Assembly (NCBI GenBank): GCA_030630685.1
Contig: DAOVMN010000028.1
Span: forward strand, 1-11,975
From: Thermoplasmata archaeon
Lineage (GTDB): Archaea; Thermoplasmatota; DAOVMN01
DNA length: 11,975 nucleotides
Direction of reading: 5' to 3'
Shown: in pieces, positions 4,977 through 11,975 of the stretch
How the letters are laid out: each line of letters starts with the position of its first letter
Position numbering within the stretch: position 1 is the first letter of the stretch
Program-made: the position numbers and the translations under genes
The notes under the pieces: generated by a model
Databases searched by the model: none
What the model was told of the DNA's origin: nothing
What the model saw: only the letters and a program-made list of their open reading frames with translations

Positions 4977-6497
4977 ATGTGCGGAATAATCGGAATCGTA
5001 AATTCACCAACCGTCCAGTTTGATATCTACAACGGCCTTCTCACCCTGCAGCACAGGGGCCAGGAATCAGCGGGAATCCTGACCACGGATGGCAGGGATG
5101 TCTTTATCCACCGGGGGGCGGGTCTCGTCAAGGATATCTATAACGCCGAGATCCTGCATACCTTTAAAGGCACCAGTGGAATCGGCCAGGTGAGATATCC
5201 CACTGTTGGAAGCGGCGCAAAACGTGAGGACCGTTCATGGGAGGAGAACATAAAGATCATCCAAAGGAACGCCCAGCCCTCCTATGACCACACCCCCGGG
5301 ATCGCCACGGTGCACAACGGGAATATCGTGAACTACTGGCCGCTCAGGGACGAACTCCGGAAGCTGCACAGGTATCCACACTCGGATGGGGATGTGGACA
5401 TCATCAACAAGGTCTTTGCCTGTGTATTAGAGGAGAAGTCCGAGGAATGGAACATCACACCCGAGGTGATCTTCGATTCCCTGCGGAAAGTGATGACCGA
5501 GAAGCTCAAGGGGAGCTATTCCGCCATCTCGGTGCTCCAGGAGGTCGGGATGATCGCCTACCGCGATCCTCACGGCATACGTCCGTTTATGATAGGAGAA
5601 AAGGAAGTACAGATCGGGAACAAGAGAGGGAAATCCTACGGCTTCGCCTCCGAGACCGTTGCATTGGATGCCCTTGGTTACAAGAAGGTAAGGGATATCC
5701 TTCCAGGGGAGGTCATCTACATCCCAAAGGGCGGAGAACCCATCTCAAAGGTGGTGGTGAGCGACCAGGGACCTGCACACTGCTTTTTCGAATGGATCTA
5801 TTTCTCTCGCCCAAGCTCGAGCATCGAGAACAAGAATGTGTATGTGGTAAGGCTGAATCTTGGGAGGGAACTCGCCAAGATCATCGAGGAGAAAGGGATC
5901 GAGGTGGACATTGTTACCCCGGTACCGGATACCTCCCGCCCGACCGCATTGAACCTTGCGCGGAAGCTCGGGAAGCCCTATATCGAGATATTCGATAAGA
6001 ACAGGTATTCCCAGAGGAGCTTTATCCTTCCCACCCCGGAAGCAAGAAAGGCAGAGATCAAACTCAAGCTCACTCCGATCATCTATGAGATACGGAAGCA
6101 AAGGATCCTTGTTGTGGATGACAGTATCGTCCGCGGGCCAACCTCGAAAAAGGTAGCGGAGATCCTGAGGGAAAGCGGGGCAGAGGAGGTTCATTTTGCC
6201 ATTGCCTGTCCGCCCATCACGAATCGATGCTATCTCGGCATAGACATGGTATCGGAAAGTGAGCTCATAGCAGGCAGGTTCCACAGGAATGTGGAAAGAA
6301 TCAGGAAGGAGATCGGGGCTGATTCCCTTACCTATCTCCCAATCGAAAATATGAGGGATTCCATCGGGATCGGGGATAACCTGTGTACCGGATGCCTGAC
6401 CGGTAGATACCCTATCGCGGTTTCAGAAAAGGAGAAACTTCTTTTCGAGAAATGCAGATTCGAGGATATGGGGCAGACCTTCATCGATGGGTATTAG
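4977..6497 (+). CDS. purF: Amidophosphoribosyltransferase (first step of purine synthesis)
   Basis: PurF makes 5-phosphoribosylamine from PRPP and glutamine, the committed step of de novo purine synthesis. The 506-residue protein begins MCGIIGIV, so Cys2 becomes the glutaminase nucleophile after Met removal, with no propeptide. The N-terminal Ntn glutaminase domain (LTLQHRGQESAGI, VRYPTVG, VHNGNIVN) runs to about residue 240. The C-terminal phosphoribosyltransferase domain carries the PRPP loop ILVVDDSIVRGPTSKK (377-392). Cysteines 269, 418, 470 and 473 sit at the positions that hold the [4Fe-4S] cluster in the Bacillus-type enzyme, so an oxygen-sensitive clustered form is likely. It starts 73 bases after L37e with its own TATA box. 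Its stop codon overlaps that of the convergent deacetylase gene. Confidence 0.96.
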   Translation: MCGIIGIVNSPTVQFDIYNGLLTLQHRGQESAGILTTDGRDVFIHRGAGLVKDIYNAEILHTFKGTSGIGQVRYPTVGSGAKREDRSWEENIKIIQRNAQPSYDHTPGIATVHNGNIVNYWPLRDELRKLHRYPHSDGDVDIINKVFACVLEEKSEEWNITPEVIFDSLRKVMTEKLKGSYSAISVLQEVGMIAYRDPHGIRPFMIGEKEVQIGNKRGKSYGFASETVALDALGYKKVRDILPGEVIYIPKGGEPISKVVVSDQGPAHCFFEWIYFSRPSSSIENKNVYVVRLNLGRELAKIIEEKGIEVDIVTPVPDTSRPTALNLARKLGKPYIEIFDKNRYSQRSFILPTPEARKAEIKLKLTPIIYEIRKQRILVVDDSIVRGPTSKKVAEILRESGAEEVHFAIACPPITNRCYLGIDMVSESELIAGRFHRNVERIRKEIGADSLTYLPIENMRDSIGIGDNLCTGCLTGRYPIAVSEKEKLLFEKCRFEDMGQTFIDGY

Positions 6498-7489
6498 AGA
6501 TTCCAATATTCCTTCTGAACCCTGAAAGTGTCCTCCACATCCCTTCTGCCGTATGCCTTTGTATCCCTCTTCTCATCGAACGTGAGCGGGATATCTTTCC
6601 CTCTTGCTAAGGCAACGATCCCCCCAACAGTCTCGGAAAGTGCAGGAATATCGTATCCGCCTTCGAGCATGAAGGCAACCCCACCATCGGTTAGCTCTTC
6701 TGCAAGGCTAAAAATATGCCCCGCTGCCCTTACATACCCGGGAGTGGAAAGGGAAAGGGATGCCAATGGATCCCGATAATGGGCATCCCCTCCAATGCTC
6801 ACAAGGAGAAGCTCGGGCCTGAAATCCCGCACAATTGGAATAATAATCTTCTCAAAAGCCTTCTCAAAGGTTGAATCCCCACTCCCGCCGCTGAGCGGTA
6901 TGTTCACTGTAAAACCATCCCCCTCGCCCTTTCCAACCTCGTTGACAGCGCCGGTTCCCGGGAAGATCCCCCATTGATGGGTCGAGATGTAGAGGATATC
7001 CGGACTCGAATAAAAAGCGTCATGTGTCCCGTTCCCGTGATGCACATCATAATCTATGATCGCGGTCCTCTTCCCAAGTAGGGAGGTAGCGATGGCGATG
7101 CTGTTGAAGTAGCAGAATCCCATGGCGCGATTCCGTGTGGCGTGATGCCCGGGCGGTCTCACCAATGCGAACGCCTTTCCGCCTTTTAAAGCGATCTGAG
7201 CAGCTTTTATTGCCCCTCCTGCTGCCTTCAGAGCAATATCAAAGGTCTCATGATGAACATAGGTGTCCATATCGTACGGTCCCTCTCCGAAGTCCCGGAT
7301 GGTCCCGATGTGATCCATGGAGTGGATACGTGCAAGGTCCTCGACAGTGGCCGAGGTTGGGGTAACCACGTTCTCCCATAACCCGTTCTTCTCAAGGAAA
7401 TTCCTTATCCCCCGGAGCCTCTCAGGCGATTCCGGGTGCCATCGATTCTGCTCGTGCTTTAGATAGATGGGATCGTAGATGAGATACAT
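6494..7489 (-). CDS. HDAC-family zinc deacetylase
   Basis: This 331-residue protein belongs to the arginase/deacetylase superfamily with class II histone deacetylases, acetoin utilisation proteins and acetylpolyamine amidohydrolases. Catalytic features, counted from ATG 7489, are RPPGHHA with H115 and H116, GFCYFNSIAIA, IDYDVHHGNGT with zinc ligands D148 and H150, the third ligand D235 in GGDAH, and catalytic Y279 in EGGYD. The usual GFDAH reads GGDAH here. Substrate is unknown; acetylated chromatin proteins or polyamines are candidates. The frame stays open to a TTG at 7552, but that codon lies upstream of the predicted promoter output and homologues begin near MYLIYDP, so 7489 is chosen. 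The gene is divergent from the surface protein gene and convergent with purF, with which it shares a 4-base 3' overlap. Confidence 0.92.
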   Translation of the reverse strand: MYLIYDPIYLKHEQNRWHPESPERLRGIRNFLEKNGLWENVVTPTSATVEDLARIHSMDHIGTIRDFGEGPYDMDTYVHHETFDIALKAAGGAIKAAQIALKGGKAFALVRPPGHHATRNRAMGFCYFNSIAIATSLLGKRTAIIDYDVHHGNGTHDAFYSSPDILYISTHQWGIFPGTGAVNEVGKGEGDGFTVNIPLSGGSGDSTFEKAFEKIIIPIVRDFRPELLLVSIGGDAHYRDPLASLSLSTPGYVRAAGHIFSLAEELTDGGVAFMLEGGYDIPALSETVGGIVALARGKDIPLTFDEKRDTKAYGRRDVEDTFRVQKEYWNL

Positions 7490-7534
7490 GTGGTAGAGGA
7501 AGTGAAAATGGTTTATGTGCTTTTCCTTGGAGGA

Positions 7535-7546
7535 ATATTTAAATAT
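7535..7546. promoter_or_regulatory. Palindromic TATA element shared by divergent genes
   Basis: ATATTTAAATAT is a perfect 12-base palindrome centred between the deacetylase and surface-protein genes. Read leftward it predicts a start near 7515 and a leader of about 26 bases for the deacetylase. Read rightward it predicts a start near 7566, right at the ATG at 7568. One TBP site could therefore serve both directions, with flanking BRE sequence setting polarity. Confidence 0.55.
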
Positions 7547-7666
7547 CACCAATAGGAAGTGGGCATTATGGTAAAAGCATTTGCAGAAAGAATCCTAATT
7601 CAGGATGCAGATACCAGTCCCAAAATAAAAAATGGAGGCAATCAAAGAAAAAAGAGAGTGGTAGGT

Positions 7667-10459
7667 ATGAAGTCGTCAAAAGAATATCTGAAAAAATTGT
7701 CCACGATTGCAGTAATCATTTTGCTTTGTGGAATTTCAATACTCTCTGTTTATGAAACGTCCCCAAAGGGAAACGATGTGGCTGTGGAAGAACTAGAAAT
7801 AACGGAATCGAATCTTGTAGAAATAGGAACACGTGGTGGAGAACCAACGCGTGGAGACACTGACTCAGACGGTGATGGAATACCTGACGATGAGGACATA
7901 CTGGACAATGGAGATGCGGTTCTCATTTTTTCAATTGATTACATTGAGCTGGATGGCTCTGCGGATGTTTGGAGTGAAGGAGATCCTTACTTTGAAATAT
8001 GGATAGATCTTGATAATGATTGGGAAGTGGATGATGAGGATGGAGAAAGATGGACCTCACCGATGTTCGAGGATACGGATAAGATTTCTGATGAAGGTTT
8101 CGATGACGGGGGTATTCTTTGGCATGGGTTAGACATTCCAGACAATATGTCTTGGGTATACATGGAAATATATGCACTTGACGACGACAATGATGGAGAT
8201 TATGAGATAATAGATATCTCCAGTGATGAAGACGAATTCAGATTGAAATTGGTTTATGAATTCAATGAGGATGGACCCCTTTCCGATTCTTATTCTGATG
8301 ATGGAAGCAATGATGGGAATAATGAGCTTGATGCTGCTATTGAAATCTCTATTCACATAATTAAGGGGACTTCAATAGAGGAAGTGACGCCTACCTCATT
8401 CGAATTATCTGTGAAAGAAGGCGAATCCATTCATTTTGAAGTTGAGCGTATAAATCTACCGCCTCCTTGTATCACAATTGATCAAGTGTATTATGACTGG
8501 CTTTTTGCATTTCCTGAGGATTTAGAAAATTGGTATACATTAATCAATGAACCTGAGAGATTTAACGATAATTATGACCTCTTTGCTCAGTATGGCTCAG
8601 AAGGCGAATATTATATTGCGTGTATTGTTTATACCTTTGTTGAGGGACATGATTGTTATTTTTGGGATTATAGGGTATGGGATCTTACGGTTGTCCACAA
8701 CAATACTACGCCTGTTGCTGACATCACTGTGGACCATGAGAATATCAACCAATTCGATAGTATTGCCTTTTCAGGGTGGCTATCCTCCGACCTTGATGGA
8801 GATTCTCTTAGCTACCACTGGGATTTTGGAGACGGTACTACAGCCGAGGAAATGGATGTTACACACACCTTTATCAATCCTGGAGATTATGAGGTCAAAC
8901 TGACAGTTACCGATGATGAAAATGCTTCCAATACAACCTCTGTTCATATAACTGTGAATCCTTTGGACCTTTCTGGAGCAGAATACTGGGACACCCTGGG
9001 GGACGGGGCGGTATTTACCCTGGTAACCGATTATAACTCCACCGCCCAGACCCGTGCCTCAAAGAGCGTTAACATACCGCTGGTCTGGGGCTACTCCCTT
9101 AGTGTTTCTGCTTCCTTTGTTTCTGAGACTACGGTTTATCACTATGGAAATGTTACCTACGAGTGTTTAATCGATGAAACAAAGAACTCGGTTAGGATAG
9201 ATACTGAGTTGATCGAAAAGGATGATTATTACGAAGTATATTATCGCCCCTATTTTGAATTCAATATCTCAATAGTGAACAAATACGGAGAATGGGACAC
9301 TCTCTGGTCAACCGAGGCACCTGTCCCCATCGAATCCAACGTGGAAGGGCTGGATGCCGACGGGGAACCCTTCCTCTCCATCCCTGTATTTGGTATGGGT
9401 GAGATTGACATTTACACCTGGGACTTGCCAAAGAAGATTTATGAATCTCCAGAGCCTCTTATGAACCATACGGGGACCCTTGACTTGGAAACGGAACCTA
9501 TCACAGTTGTGGATGTAGACCTTCTAAAGTTTCTTGAAGCTGTAACAAGTTTCTTTCCTGTAGTAAAATTTGGCATAAAGATTCTCAATTATTTTGTGAA
9601 TCTCTTTCTTCAGGGTAATCTAAATGTGGATGTAGCCATTGAAGATAGCATCGGACTTTTAACAAGGACAACAGGTATTTTAGAAGGTGATGATGAACTA
9701 CTCTTGTACGATTTCTCGTTACCACGCCAGAGCCAAACAGTATTAGGCTTGAGCACCGAGACCAAGATGTACGGAATAATGAACACAAAAGTGGATAGTT
9801 CAATCTCAACGTCCTTAGACCTTTACTTTAATCTGACAGATTCCGGTCAGTCTATCTACGGACTATGGGTCTCCATGAATGAAAAGGGTTTTATTGCTGG
9901 GATATTCGACGCTGTAACTAATTTCTTTTCACTATGTTCTTTGCCAAAAGAGGATTATTCCTTCCGTAAAACCCTTTGGGAATCTGGGGAAGTGCTTCCA
10001 ATGGAGAGCCAAGAGCTTTATTTTTCGGACTATCTATCCTATTCTCATAACTTCGTTAACGAAGCCCCTGTGATTACACTTACTTCACCGGAAGATGGAG
10101 CAATTAATGAACCCTTAGATACCATTTTAACCTGGGATGGAACAGATGGAGATGATGATGCCTTAACTTATTCTGTTTATCTGGGAGCCGGTTCCGCAAA
10201 CAATATGATTTTAGTTGCAGATAATATTACAACTGAAAGCTTTAATCCTACCCTAAATAATGGCACCACTTACCTCTGGAAAGTAAGCGTGAATGATGGT
10301 TTTGAAACGGTTACATCTGAGACTCGGTCATTTACTACGGGTGTTGGGAAAGAAAATGGACCTAAGGAAAAGGATGGCGATTCCCCAGGATTCGAGATAA
10401 TCAGTTTGTTGGCCGCATTGTGCATTGTGCCTGTGATCAAAAAAGGGAAGAAGAGATAA
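7667..10459 (+). CDS. Secreted PKD-domain surface protein with PGF-type C-terminal anchor
   Basis: Counted from ATG 7667 this is 930 residues. It starts with a basic stretch and a hydrophobic signal segment (residues 12-27). Next come a thrombospondin type 3-like calcium motif (DSDGDGIPDDED, about 66-77) and a very acidic region to about 325 with C2-like aspartate clusters. A PKD domain follows (about 345-431, with YHWDFGDGT and GDYEVKLTVTDD). Residues 435-795 match nothing I recognise and include a hydrophobic helical stretch at 619-650. An Fn3-like domain (798-891) precedes the C-terminus: SPGF (906-909), a hydrophobic segment and KKGKKR, the layout of PGF-CTERM proteins processed by archaeosortase. 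The frame is open from GTG 7559 or ATG 7568, but those starts put a 33-36 residue hydrophilic extension before the signal; 7568 fits leaderless initiation. Likely a cell-surface adhesin or S-layer-associated protein. Confidence 0.82.
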   Translation: MKSSKEYLKKLSTIAVIILLCGISILSVYETSPKGNDVAVEELEITESNLVEIGTRGGEPTRGDTDSDGDGIPDDEDILDNGDAVLIFSIDYIELDGSADVWSEGDPYFEIWIDLDNDWEVDDEDGERWTSPMFEDTDKISDEGFDDGGILWHGLDIPDNMSWVYMEIYALDDDNDGDYEIIDISSDEDEFRLKLVYEFNEDGPLSDSYSDDGSNDGNNELDAAIEISIHIIKGTSIEEVTPTSFELSVKEGESIHFEVERINLPPPCITIDQVYYDWLFAFPEDLENWYTLINEPERFNDNYDLFAQYGSEGEYYIACIVYTFVEGHDCYFWDYRVWDLTVVHNNTTPVADITVDHENINQFDSIAFSGWLSSDLDGDSLSYHWDFGDGTTAEEMDVTHTFINPGDYEVKLTVTDDENASNTTSVHITVNPLDLSGAEYWDTLGDGAVFTLVTDYNSTAQTRASKSVNIPLVWGYSLSVSASFVSETTVYHYGNVTYECLIDETKNSVRIDTELIEKDDYYEVYYRPYFEFNISIVNKYGEWDTLWSTEAPVPIESNVEGLDADGEPFLSIPVFGMGEIDIYTWDLPKKIYESPEPLMNHTGTLDLETEPITVVDVDLLKFLEAVTSFFPVVKFGIKILNYFVNLFLQGNLNVDVAIEDSIGLLTRTTGILEGDDELLLYDFSLPRQSQTVLGLSTETKMYGIMNTKVDSSISTSLDLYFNLTDSGQSIYGLWVSMNEKGFIAGIFDAVTNFFSLCSLPKEDYSFRKTLWESGEVLPMESQELYFSDYLSYSHNFVNEAPVITLTSPEDGAINEPLDTILTWDGTDGDDDALTYSVYLGAGSANNMILVADNITTESFNPTLNNGTTYLWKVSVNDGFETVTSETRSFTTGVGKENGPKEKDGDSPGFEIISLLAALCIVPVIKKGKKR

Positions 10460-10668
10460 ATATTGGGGAGAAACAAGATTCCAGCCTATAGTTAATTCTG
10501 GACCCGCTCAAATGAACAACCAAGAGGTTGATGGCTAAACCCCACAAATCCCCTTAGCTCAAGCCCCTCCTGTACCTTCCTCCATTAGTTTAATAATCAG
10601 GCATGCCTTAATGCGTATTTAATCCTTCCTTTTCGAACTGGAGGAACACCTGAAACAGATTTTATTAA

Positions 10669-10684
10669 TTTCGCATCTGCGAAA
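10669..10684 (-). terminator. Possible hairpin downstream of the KH-protein gene
   Basis: TTTCGC and GCGAAA form a perfect 6-pair stem with a 4-base loop, 55 bases past the KH-protein stop on the minus strand. In that direction it is followed by AT-rich sequence with short T runs. Archaeal terminators rely mainly on T tracts rather than hairpins, so this is a weak call. Confidence 0.25.
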
Positions 10685-10711
10685 ATCCGCCGCATCCGTG
10701 GAATCCGTGGT
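10675..10711. repeat. Short degenerate tandem repeat (about 9-base unit)
   Basis: Four adjacent units resemble ATCCGTGGA: ATCTGCGAAA (10675-10684), ATCCGCCGC (10685-10693), ATCCGTGGA (10694-10702) and ATCCGTGGT (10703-10711). The rest of the gap from 10460 to 10738 holds no gene or clear promoter. Confidence 0.45.
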
Positions 10712-10738
10712 CTATTCCATCCGACCATCAACCAAGCC

Positions 10739-11287
10739 TCAATCGAACCCGTACCTGTACATCTTGATCTCCGATCTCTTCTTTTCAAGAAAACTGTACA
10801 CCGACGAATGCTCCGCACCGTTGAGTATCATCTCCACTGCTGTCCTGGCGAACTGGACATTGAGGTCCTGGCCAATCAGACCGACCGAGTGCCCATAGAT
10901 CGAAACATAGGCCTCGGAGGTCTCCTCGATTATTCGCCGGGTCTTCCCGTCTTTTCCAATCAACCTACCGCGCATCCTATTGATCGCATTCTTGCTTTTT
11001 CCAACAAAATCCCGGATATCGATGAGCTCGAAATAGTAATCGTCCTCGAAGAGCACGAAGGCGTGTTCGGGTGAGAAGCCCCGGCCTATGGCACGGATGA
11101 TGTTCCCTAACTTCAATCCCATGAGAGGGTCCTCCGGGTTCTTCAGGTCCACCTCGACCTCCCCGTTCTCGGAGTCCACGCTGATCCTGGCACCGGAGCG
11201 TCTTTCCAGGGTATTCCGTATGGTGCCATCGTGGCCGATCACCACGGCAACCCTGTCCTTCGGGATCTTGTAACTTTCCGTTTCCAT
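10739..11287 (-). CDS. KH-domain rRNA-processing protein (archaeal Dim2/Pno1/Krr1 type)
   Basis: The 182-residue protein has two KH RNA-binding domains, as in eukaryotic Pno1/Dim2 and its archaeal counterpart, which acts in small-subunit rRNA 3' end maturation. KH1 carries VVIGHDGTIR (GHDG at 18-21) and KH2 carries GRLIGKDGKTRRIIEE (GKDG at 111-114). The linker contains LGNIIRAIGRGFSPEHA, typical of this family, and the end has SVYSFLEKKR. Length is normal. The ATG at 11287 is preceded by GGAGG with only 1 base between, too close for normal Shine-Dalgarno use; a TATA-like TTTAATAG near 11320 suggests a very short leader of about 10 bases instead. It stands alone here, without the Rio1 kinase or aIF1A genes often found beside it. 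Confidence 0.93.
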   Translation of the reverse strand: METESYKIPKDRVAVVIGHDGTIRNTLERRSGARISVDSENGEVEVDLKNPEDPLMGLKLGNIIRAIGRGFSPEHAFVLFEDDYYFELIDIRDFVGKSKNAINRMRGRLIGKDGKTRRIIEETSEAYVSIYGHSVGLIGQDLNVQFARTAVEMILNGAEHSSVYSFLEKKRSEIKMYRYGFD

Positions 11288-11342
11288 TCCTCCAAGAGGT
11301 GCATGGATTTCTTTTGCCTATTAAAAGATTTGATGCTTTTGA

Positions 11343-11591
11343 AGCGAACACTTCCTTACACCGGAGAATGACTTGGAGTTCATCGGGATACTGACGCTCT
11401 TCGTGGTCCTTTTTTTAGTACTCTTCTATAGAGAGTTCATTTTCGTTTCCTTTAATCTTGAGGGGGCAAAAGCCACCGGGACTCATACCACATTCTACAA
11501 CCACCTGTTCTTCCTCCTCAGCGGGATCTTCACGGTCATGATCCTGGAAGGGGTTGGTGCCATCCCGGTATCGCTATGCTCGTGGGTCTGA
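11343..11591 (+). pseudogene. Relic of a zinc/manganese ABC transporter permease (ZnuB/ABC-3 family)
   Basis: An 82-residue open stretch has two hydrophobic segments joined by YREFIFVSFNLEGAKATGTH. That linker closely resembles the conserved YREL-x-x-V-x-FD-x-E-x-A-x-A-x-G loop of ABC-3 metal permeases, which are about 270 residues long. Here only the middle remains: a stop lies directly upstream in frame, with no preceding membrane helices. The match ends at EGVGAIPVSL, after which the frame runs into a stop instead of the next conserved helix. The only start is a TTG at 11373 without a ribosome binding site. No ATPase or binding-protein gene is nearby. A T6 run follows at 11662-11667. It could still be a short expressed two-helix protein, but a decayed fragment is more likely. 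Confidence 0.6.
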
Positions 11592-11705
11592 GGGGTTGTA
11601 GGTTGGGGGGAAGGTGTCGGGATTTGACCTGGGAGCATGATTTCCTCTGGTTGGCCCGTGATTTTTTCATTTGACAACCCTTTCTGGTAAAAAATTCCAA
11701 TAAAA

Positions 11706-11713
11706 GATATATA
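11706..11713 (+). promoter_or_regulatory. TATA box of the winged-helix regulator, leaderless arrangement
   Basis: GATATATA preceded by AAAA (BRE-like) is centred about 26 bases before the ATG at 11736, so transcription should start at or next to the start codon. No Shine-Dalgarno is present, which agrees with a leaderless mRNA. Confidence 0.65.
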
Positions 11714-11735
11714 GTCGGTATCACCTCAATCTGTT

Positions 11736-11975
11736 ATGGCTGGAAAAAGAATCTCCACAGGCCGAAGAATCAACCAAAAGGGAAAAAAGAGCAAATGTGC
11801 CGAAACGGTCAGAGCAGAAACATACAAGGTTATTTCTGAGAATCCTGGCATTTCTTTCAGCGAAATCGAATCCAAGGTAAAGAGAGGAAACGGAACAGTA
11901 AGCTATCATCTTTACGTTTTACAACGTGGTAAAAAGATAGTGTCAAGAGTCTCCGGGCGAAGGAAGCTTTATTGG
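11736..11975 (+). CDS. Winged helix-turn-helix transcriptional regulator, truncated by window end
   Basis: The first 80 residues are visible with no stop before the window ends. A basic N-terminal tail (KRISTGRRINQKGKKSK) precedes a typical archaeal winged-helix domain: helix 1 at about 25-34, NPGISFSEIESKV (36-48), recognition helix GNGTVSYHLYVLQRGKKIV (51-69), then the wing SRVSGRRKLYW. The NPGI-x-F-x-E-I and GTV-x-YHL-x-VL patterns are those of MarR/ArsR-like archaeal regulators. What follows the domain, such as an effector-binding domain or a second wHTH, is outside the window. Its target is unknown; the metal-permease relic just upstream may be coincidence. Confidence 0.85.
   Translation, partial: MAGKRISTGRRINQKGKKSKCAETVRAETYKVISENPGISFSEIESKVKRGNGTVSYHLYVLQRGKKIVSRVSGRRKLYW

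Noticed and set aside
5447..5998. 183-codon open frame on the plus strand inside purF
   Set aside because: It lies in another frame of an unmistakable purF, and its product is an arginine-rich, low-logic sequence with no family features.
5745..6284. 179-codon open frame on the minus strand opposite purF
   Set aside because: Entirely antisense to conserved purF domains including the PRPP loop; no recognisable protein features.
10977..11351. 124-codon frame on the minus strand overlapping the KH-protein gene
   Set aside because: It overlaps the KH gene out of frame; the KH frame has both GxxG motifs and explains the region.
1..11975. CRISPR array
   Set aside because: No regularly spaced identical repeats were found; the hairpin array has unrelated stems and no spacers.

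Overview
The window comes from an archaeon, most likely a euryarchaeal lineage and plausibly Thermoplasmatota; the lineage is inference. Archaeal markers are ribosomal proteins S8e and L37e, SRP19, an Sm-like protein, a Dim2/Pno1-type KH protein, a surface protein with a C-terminal PGF sorting signal, and repeated TATA boxes about 22-45 bases upstream of start codons.

Layout. (1) Bases 1-1700 are visibly AT-rich and unlike the rest. They hold a two-gene unit, a muconolactone-isomerase-like protein and an Old Yellow Enzyme-family flavin oxidoreductase. Ten bases after the second stop lies an imperfect palindrome with the architecture of an integron attC site. A diverged 40-50 base direct repeat occurs once before the two genes and once just after the palindrome. 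(2) Bases 1696-2044 carry no gene but contain that second repeat, a GC-rich fold-back segment and a promoter. (3) Bases 2045-4903 encode a DUF3754 (TMEM143-like) membrane protein and then an information-processing cluster: S8e, SRP19, an Sm-like protein and L37e. The S8e-SRP19 gap holds six consecutive short hairpins. (4) purF follows L37e and converges on an HDAC-family deacetylase gene; their stop codons overlap. (5) The deacetylase gene diverges from a gene for a roughly 930-residue secreted, cell-surface protein (Ca-binding motif, PKD domain, Fn3-like domain, PGF anchor). A perfect 12-base palindromic TATA element lies between them. (6) The right end has a KH-domain rRNA-maturation factor on the minus strand, a relic of a zinc/manganese ABC transporter permease, and the start of a winged-helix regulator that runs off the window and looks leaderless.

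The S8e to purF block serves translation, protein targeting, RNA binding and purine synthesis, as is common in archaeal growth-related clusters. The left end looks like acquired accessory DNA. The strongest candidate for something unusual is the attC-like site beside archaeal housekeeping genes, which suggests an archaeal integron cassette. Second is the hairpin array between S8e and SRP19.
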